Shown here: one piece after another, positions 46,953-50,619 of the stretch
How the letters are laid out: each line of letters begins with the position of its first letter
Position numbering within the stretch: the first letter of the stretch is position 1
Source of the DNA: Cellulomonas triticagri
Lineage (GTDB): Bacteria; Actinomycetota; Actinomycetes; Actinomycetales; Cellulomonadaceae
Direction of reading: 5' to 3'
Length of the DNA stretch: 50,619 nt
NCBI RefSeq assembly: GCF_003696205.1
Contig: NZ_RFFI01000011.1
Coordinates: 1-50,619 of the forward strand
Program-made: the position numbers and the translations under genes
Notes under the pieces: generated by a model
What the model saw: only the letters and a program-made list of their open reading frames with translations
Told to the model about the DNA's origin: nothing
The model's database searches: none

Positions 46953-47954
46953 TCAGGCGGGACCGGGGGCCGGGACCACCGGGGTACGGCGGGTCTTGCT
47001 CGCGTACATCGCCGTGTCCGCCCGCGCGAGCAGCGCGGCCACGGGCTCGTCGCCCCGCGCCTGGGCGACGCCGTGGCTCCACGTCGGGTCGACGGGCTCG
47101 TCCGCCTGCGACCCCTCCGGGCCCCCGGCCCCGGCGGCCCGCGCCCACGCGAGCGCCGCCGCCTCGTCCCGCCCGTCCAGCACCACCGCGAACTCGTCCC
47201 CGCCGAGCCGCCCGATGACGTCCGTGCGGCCCAGCGCGGCCCGCCACCCCTCGACCAGCCGGACCAGCACGGCGTCACCCGCCTGGTGACCCCGGGTGTC
47301 GTTGACCTGCTTGAAGTCGTCGACGTCGAGGCACACCACGCTGACCGGCCGCCCGCGCCGGGCCGCACCCCGGACCACCGCGGCCGCCCGCTCGGCGAAC
47401 GCCGCCCGGGTCAGGGCACCCGTGAGGTCGTCGGTGGTGGCGAGCACCCGCAGCCGTGCCACGAGGTACCCGACGAGGGCGCTCATCGCGACCGTCGTCG
47501 CCGCGAGCACCACGAACGTGGTGGGCCGGAACCGCACGGGCGACGCGAGCATCCCGGCACCGAGCGCGAGCACGTCGACCACCAGCACCGCCCGGACCGT
47601 CGACCCGTCGCCCAGCAGCGCGGCGGCCTGCCCGGCGACGACGAGCCCGAGGCTGGTCGTCACGACACCCACGGCGGTCTGGCAGCTCGCGACGAGCACG
47701 GCCCCGACCAGCATCGCGAGGACGAGCGCGACCAGCGGCGCCCGCGGGTGCCGCCGGGCGAGCAGCAGCGCCCCGGCGAGCAGCGCGAGCGCCCCGGACG
47801 CGGCGTACCAGACCTCGACCAGCGCGAGCCGCGACGGCGGGGCCACCGCGCTCAGCAGGCAGAGCAGCGCGCACAGTCCGAGGGCCGCGGCGCAGTGGGT
47901 CGCGGCCGGGTACAGGCGCGCCCCACCGCGGCCGGGACCGTCGAGGACGCGCAC
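46953..47954 (-). CDS. membrane-bound GGDEF protein (diguanylate cyclase)
   Basis: 333 aa. About six membrane helices fill residues 15-160 (for example LGLCALLCLLSAVAP, ALVALVLAMLVGAVLVA-like and LAATTVAMSALVGYLVARL). The GGDEF domain follows (TTDDLTGALTRAAFAERA ... VVCLDVDDFKQVNDTRGHQAGD) with an intact signature GRLGGDEF (GGDEF at 251-255). It should form c-di-GMP from two GTP if active. An I-site RxxD before the signature reads RTDV, so the product-inhibition site is not canonical. The start is a GTG at 47954. Confidence 0.88.
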   Translation of the reverse strand: MRVLDGPGRGGARLYPAATHCAAALGLCALLCLLSAVAPPSRLALVEVWYAASGALALLAGALLLARRHPRAPLVALVLAMLVGAVLVASCQTAVGVVTTSLGLVVAGQAAALLGDGSTVRAVLVVDVLALGAGMLASPVRFRPTTFVVLAATTVAMSALVGYLVARLRVLATTDDLTGALTRAAFAERAAAVVRGAARRGRPVSVVCLDVDDFKQVNDTRGHQAGDAVLVRLVEGWRAALGRTDVIGRLGGDEFAVVLDGRDEAAALAWARAAGAGGPEGSQADEPVDPTWSHGVAQARGDEPVAALLARADTAMYASKTRRTPVVPAPGPA

Positions 47955-48030
47955 GCCCGTCCGATCGACCGGTCCGGCGCCCGCGTGACCCCTTCGGGTG
48001 CGGCGTCAGCCGTCCGGCCCAGCGTGCGAC

Positions 48031-48064
48031 GACGGCCGGCACCCCGGGTGGGGGGCCGGCCGTC
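48031..48064 (-). terminator. 15-bp hairpin behind the nudix gene
   Basis: GACGGCCGGCACCCC (48031-48045) pairs with 48050-48064 except for one mismatch, loop GGGT. It is similar in sequence to the stem at 33874-33910, sharing GACGGCCGG and a C tract at the tip. It ends pyrG-nudix transcription before the GGDEF gene. Confidence 0.65.
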
Positions 48065-48113
48065 ACCGGTGGCAGGTCGAGCAGGCCCCGAGACGGTGGG
48101 GCAGGGCGGGTCG

Positions 48114-48722
48114 TCAGCCCGCAGGGCGCAGCGTGCGCCACCCGCGGTCGCGCGCCGCCGCGGCGGCGAGGATCCCGACGACCGCGCTCGGGCTGTGCAG
48201 GCGCCCGGCGAGGACCGCCTCGACCGCCTCGTCCAGCGGCAGCCAGACGGGCACCATGTCGGCCTCCTCGTCCTCGCGGGTGAACCGCTCGGCCGCGGGG
48301 ACCTCGGACAGGTCGCGCGCCAGGTAGACGAGGATCTCCTCGTCCGAGCCGCCGGGCGACGTGTGGAACTCGGTCAGCAGGTCCCAGGTGGCCGCCCGCA
48401 GGTCGGCCTCCTCGGCGAGCTCGCGCGCGGCGGTCAGCCGCGGGTCCTCGCCGTCGACGTCGCGCAGCCCGGCGGGCGGCTCCCACAGCTCGCGCCGCAC
48501 CGGGTGCCGGTACTGCCGCAGCAGCAGCACCCGGTCCTGGTCGTCGAGCGCGATGACCGCGACGGCCCCGGGGTGGTCGACGAACTCGCGGACCACCTGG
48601 CTCGCGCCGAGGTCCACGGTCTCCGAGACGAGGTCCCAGATCTTCCCGTGGTGCAGGTCGGTGCGCTCCAGGACCGGGCGCGGGGCGGGCCGGTCGGCCG
48701 GCCCGCCCTGCTCCGCGGTCAT
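48114..48722 (-). CDS. nudix hydrolase (ADP-ribose pyrophosphatase-like)
   Basis: 202 aa. The nudix box is ELWEPPAGLRDVDGEDPRL and then TAARELAEEADL, with Asp replacing the common Gly near the end, as in many actinobacterial members. The N-terminal strand region (GASQVVREFVDHPGAVAVIAL, LLLRQYRHP) and the later SPGGSDEEILVYLARDL match the NudF group, which cleaves ADP-ribose to AMP and ribose-5-phosphate. It overlaps the pyrG stop by 1 bp (TGATG), the same neighbour order as in many actinobacteria. Confidence 0.9.
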   Translation of the reverse strand: MTAEQGGPADRPAPRPVLERTDLHHGKIWDLVSETVDLGASQVVREFVDHPGAVAVIALDDQDRVLLLRQYRHPVRRELWEPPAGLRDVDGEDPRLTAARELAEEADLRAATWDLLTEFHTSPGGSDEEILVYLARDLSEVPAAERFTREDEEADMVPVWLPLDEAVEAVLAGRLHSPSAVVGILAAAAARDRGWRTLRPAG

Positions 48723-50410
48723 CAGGCCGTCGCCTTCGCCTTCGCGCCCGCGCCCTGCGCCTCGAGCGCCGCCGCGATCAGCCCGGCGAACAGCGGGTGC
48801 GCCCGCGTCGGCCGGGACTTGAACTCCGGGTGCGCCTGAGTGGCGACGTAGTACGGGTGCGTCTCGCGCGGCAGCTCGACGAACTCGACCAGCGACGAGT
48901 CCGGGGACACGCCGGAGATGACCAGACCGGCCTCCTCCAGGCGCGCGCGGTACGCGTTGTTGACCTCGTACCGGTGGCGGTGCCGCTCGGTGACCCGGGT
49001 GGCGCCGTAGGCCGCGGCCGCGACCGAGCCCTCGGTGAGCACGGCCTCGTACGAGCCGAGGCGCATCGTGCCGCCGAGGTCGCCGTCGCCGCCGACGATC
49101 GCGAGCTGCTCGGCCATGGTCGCCACGACCGGGTCGGCCGGGTCCGTGTCGAACTCCGAGGACGACGCCCCGGGCAGGCCGAGCACGTTGCGGGCGTACT
49201 CGATGACCATGGTCTGGAGGCCGAGGCAGATGCCGAGCGTCGGCACCCGGCTCTCGCGCGCCCAGCGCAGGGCGCCGAGCTTGCCCTCGATGCCGCGCAC
49301 GCCGAACCCGCCGGGAACGAGCACGGCGTCGACGCCGCCGAGCGCGCGCGCCGCGCCCTCGGGGGTCTGGCAGTCGTCGGACGGGACCCAGCGGATCTTG
49401 ACCTTCGCCTGGTTGTGGAAGCCACCGGCGCGCAGCGCCTCGGTCACCGACAGGTAGGCGTCCGGCAGGTCGATGTACTTGCCGACCAGCGCGACCTCGA
49501 CGTGGTGCGCGGGCTGGTGCACGCGCTCCAGCAGGTCGTCCCAGCCGCTCCAGTCCACGTCGCGGAACTGCAGGCCGAGGCGCTGCACGACGTACGCGTC
49601 CAGGCCCTCGGCGTGGATGACGCGCGGGATGTCGTAGATGCTCGGCGCGTCCACGCAGGAGATGACGCCCTGGGTGTCGACGTCGCACATCAGGGCGATC
49701 TTCGCCTTGATGGACTGCGGGATCTCGCGGTCGGACCGCAGCACGATCGCGTCGGGCTGGATGCCGATGCTGCGCAGCGCGGCCACGGAGTGCTGCGTCG
49801 GCTTGGTCTTCAGCTCGCCGGACGGGCCGATGTACGGCACCAGCGACACGTGCAGGAAGAACACGTTGTCGCGACCGAGCTCGTGCCGGACCTGGCGGGC
49901 CGCCTCGAGGAACGGCTGCGACTCGATGTCGCCGACGGTGCCGCCGATCTCGGTGATGATGATGTCGACGTCATCGGCCGCCTGCGACCGCATGCGGGTC
50001 TTGATCTCGTCGGTGATGTGCGGGATGACCTGGACGGTGTCGCCGAGGTACTCGCCGCGCCGCTCCTTCGCGATGACGTGCGAGTAGACCTGGCCCGTCG
50101 TCACGTTCGCGGAGCCGACGAGGTCGACGTCCAGGAACCGCTCGTAGTGACCGACGTCGAGGTCCGTCTCGGCCCCGTCCTCGGTGACGAAGACCTCACC
50201 GTGCTGGAACGGGTTCATCGTCCCGGGGTCGACGTTGAGGTAGGGGTCGAGCTTCTGCATCGTGACCCGCATGCCGCGGGAACGGAGAAGTCGCCCGAGG
50301 CTCGAGGCCGTGAGGCCCTTGCCCAGTGAGGAGGCGACGCCTCCCGTGACGAAGATGTGCCGGGTCGTGGAGTCCGACCGCCCGGAGAGTCGGTTTACGC
50401 GCTCTGCCAC
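48722..50410 (-). CDS. pyrG: CTP synthase
   Basis: 562 aa, full length. It makes CTP from UTP, ATP and glutamine. The amidoligase half has [16 protein letters not shown] (P-loop), [20 protein letters not shown] and [11 protein letters not shown]. The class I glutaminase half has [11 protein letters not shown], nucleophile C395 in GICLGLQ, and a His-x-Glu (HPEFKSRP) near the end. GTG 50410 is preceded by TACAGT 8 nt upstream and no SD. The nudix gene follows in overlap. Confidence 0.97.
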   Translation of the reverse strand: MAERVNRLSGRSDSTTRHIFVTGGVASSLGKGLTASSLGRLLRSRGMRVTMQKLDPYLNVDPGTMNPFQHGEVFVTEDGAETDLDVGHYERFLDVDLVGSANVTTGQVYSHVIAKERRGEYLGDTVQVIPHITDEIKTRMRSQAADDVDIIITEIGGTVGDIESQPFLEAARQVRHELGRDNVFFLHVSLVPYIGPSGELKTKPTQHSVAALRSIGIQPDAIVLRSDREIPQSIKAKIALMCDVDTQGVISCVDAPSIYDIPRVIHAEGLDAYVVQRLGLQFRDVDWSGWDDLLERVHQPAHHVEVALVGKYIDLPDAYLSVTEALRAGGFHNQAKVKIRWVPSDDCQTPEGAARALGGVDAVLVPGGFGVRGIEGKLGALRWARESRVPTLGICLGLQTMVIEYARNVLGLPGASSSEFDTDPADPVVATMAEQLAIVGGDGDLGGTMRLGSYEAVLTEGSVAAAAYGATRVTERHRHRYEVNNAYRARLEEAGLVISGVSPDSSLVEFVELPRETHPYYVATQAHPEFKSRPTRAHPLFAGLIAAALEAQGAGAKAKATA

Positions 50411-50418
50411 GGGCTTCC

Positions 50419-50424
50419 ACTGTA
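50419..50424 (-). promoter_or_regulatory. -10 element TACAGT of pyrG
   Basis: Minus-strand TACAGT with 8 nt to GTG 50410. I see no CTP-attenuator-like run in the short leader. Confidence 0.5.
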
Positions 50425-50490
50425 CCGGACGCGAGGCCGTCGTGGGGCCGCCCCGCCGGTCGACGTGCTCAGCACCACCCGGACCGCTGG

Positions 50491-50619
50491 TCAGCGCGCG
50501 TACGCGCGGTCCAGCTGCGCGAGCACGTCGGCCCCGGTGGGCAGCGTCGCCGCCCGCGCGAGCGCGGCCTGCCCCAGCGCGGCGCGCCGGGCGTCGTCGG
50601 CCAGCACCGCGGCGACCGC
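50491..50619 (-). CDS. C-terminal end of an unidentified protein, cut by window
   Basis: Only the last 42 codons and the stop are visible. The peptide is helical and Ala/Arg-rich ([20 protein letters not shown] ... [14 protein letters not shown]). The pattern resembles the end of a GT4 glycosyltransferase, where a short-helix pair closes the fold, but this is a weak guess. It lies upstream of pyrG on the same strand with an 80-bp gap. Confidence 0.45.
   Translation of the reverse strand, partial: AVAAVLADDARRAALGQAALARAATLPTGADVLAQLDRAYAR

Overview
The window is chromosomal DNA of a very GC-rich actinobacterium. Gene density is high, many starts are GTG, ATGA/GTGA/TGATG overlaps are common, and third codon positions are almost always G or C. 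Gene content and order fit Micrococcales, perhaps a Cellulomonas-like genome: divergent glgM/glgC, a suf operon headed by sufR with a divergent ABC pair plus ctaA, DUF3099 plus SURF1, and a nudix gene behind pyrG. The family-level assignment is inference. I see no tRNA, rRNA, CRISPR array, insertion sequence, prophage or attachment site.

Layout. 1-2.7 kb: an SPFH/NfeD membrane pair and a lone YlmA-like ATPase. 2.8-7.6 kb: a hypothetical gene, glgM and glgC in divergent orientation, serB, and a SixA-like phosphatase convergent with serB. 7.6-9.1 kb: fabG-fabI. 9.3-10.8 kb: DUF3099, a small Cys/His protein and SURF1. 10.8-22.8 kb: a PucR-type regulator facing an eight-gene operon. This operon encodes a DUF917 protein, a hydantoinase-A-like ATPase, an Opp/Dpp-type importer with a permease-ATPase fusion, an amidohydrolase and an alpha/beta hydrolase. 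22.8-26.7 kb: an ABC-F ATPase and the biotin ECF importer bioY-bioM-bioN. 26.7-32.9 kb: a ROK repressor facing a sugar importer and a GH13 glucosidase. 33-33.9 kb: a lipoprotein. 33.9-41 kb: the operon sufR-sufB-sufD-Rieske-sufC-sufS-sufU-sufT on the minus strand. 41.1-43.9 kb: an ABC exporter pair and heme A synthase. 43.9-47 kb: a DeoR regulator facing a DUF4406 gene, then a DrrAB-type exporter. 47-50.6 kb: a GGDEF protein, a nudix hydrolase, pyrG, and the 3' end of another gene.

How the genes work together. The suf region is one Fe-S assembly unit. SufR probably senses cluster status through a perfect CAAC-N6-GTTG operator. The PucR-linked cluster looks like a complete uptake-and-hydrolysis pathway for a small N-containing, possibly hydantoin or thiohydantoin-like, compound. 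Its substrate cannot be read from sequence, and it is the best candidate here for an undescribed system. The ROK/GH13 cluster imports and cleaves alpha-glucosides but has no ATPase of its own.

Promoters. At least thirteen genes have a TANNNT hexamer 5-8 nt before the start codon and no Shine-Dalgarno sequence, so they are probably read from leaderless mRNAs. Genes inside operons more often have an SD or overlap the upstream stop codon. No gene-free stretch exceeds 300 bases. The longest, 24446-24712, holds only the divergent promoters of the ABC-F gene and bioY.
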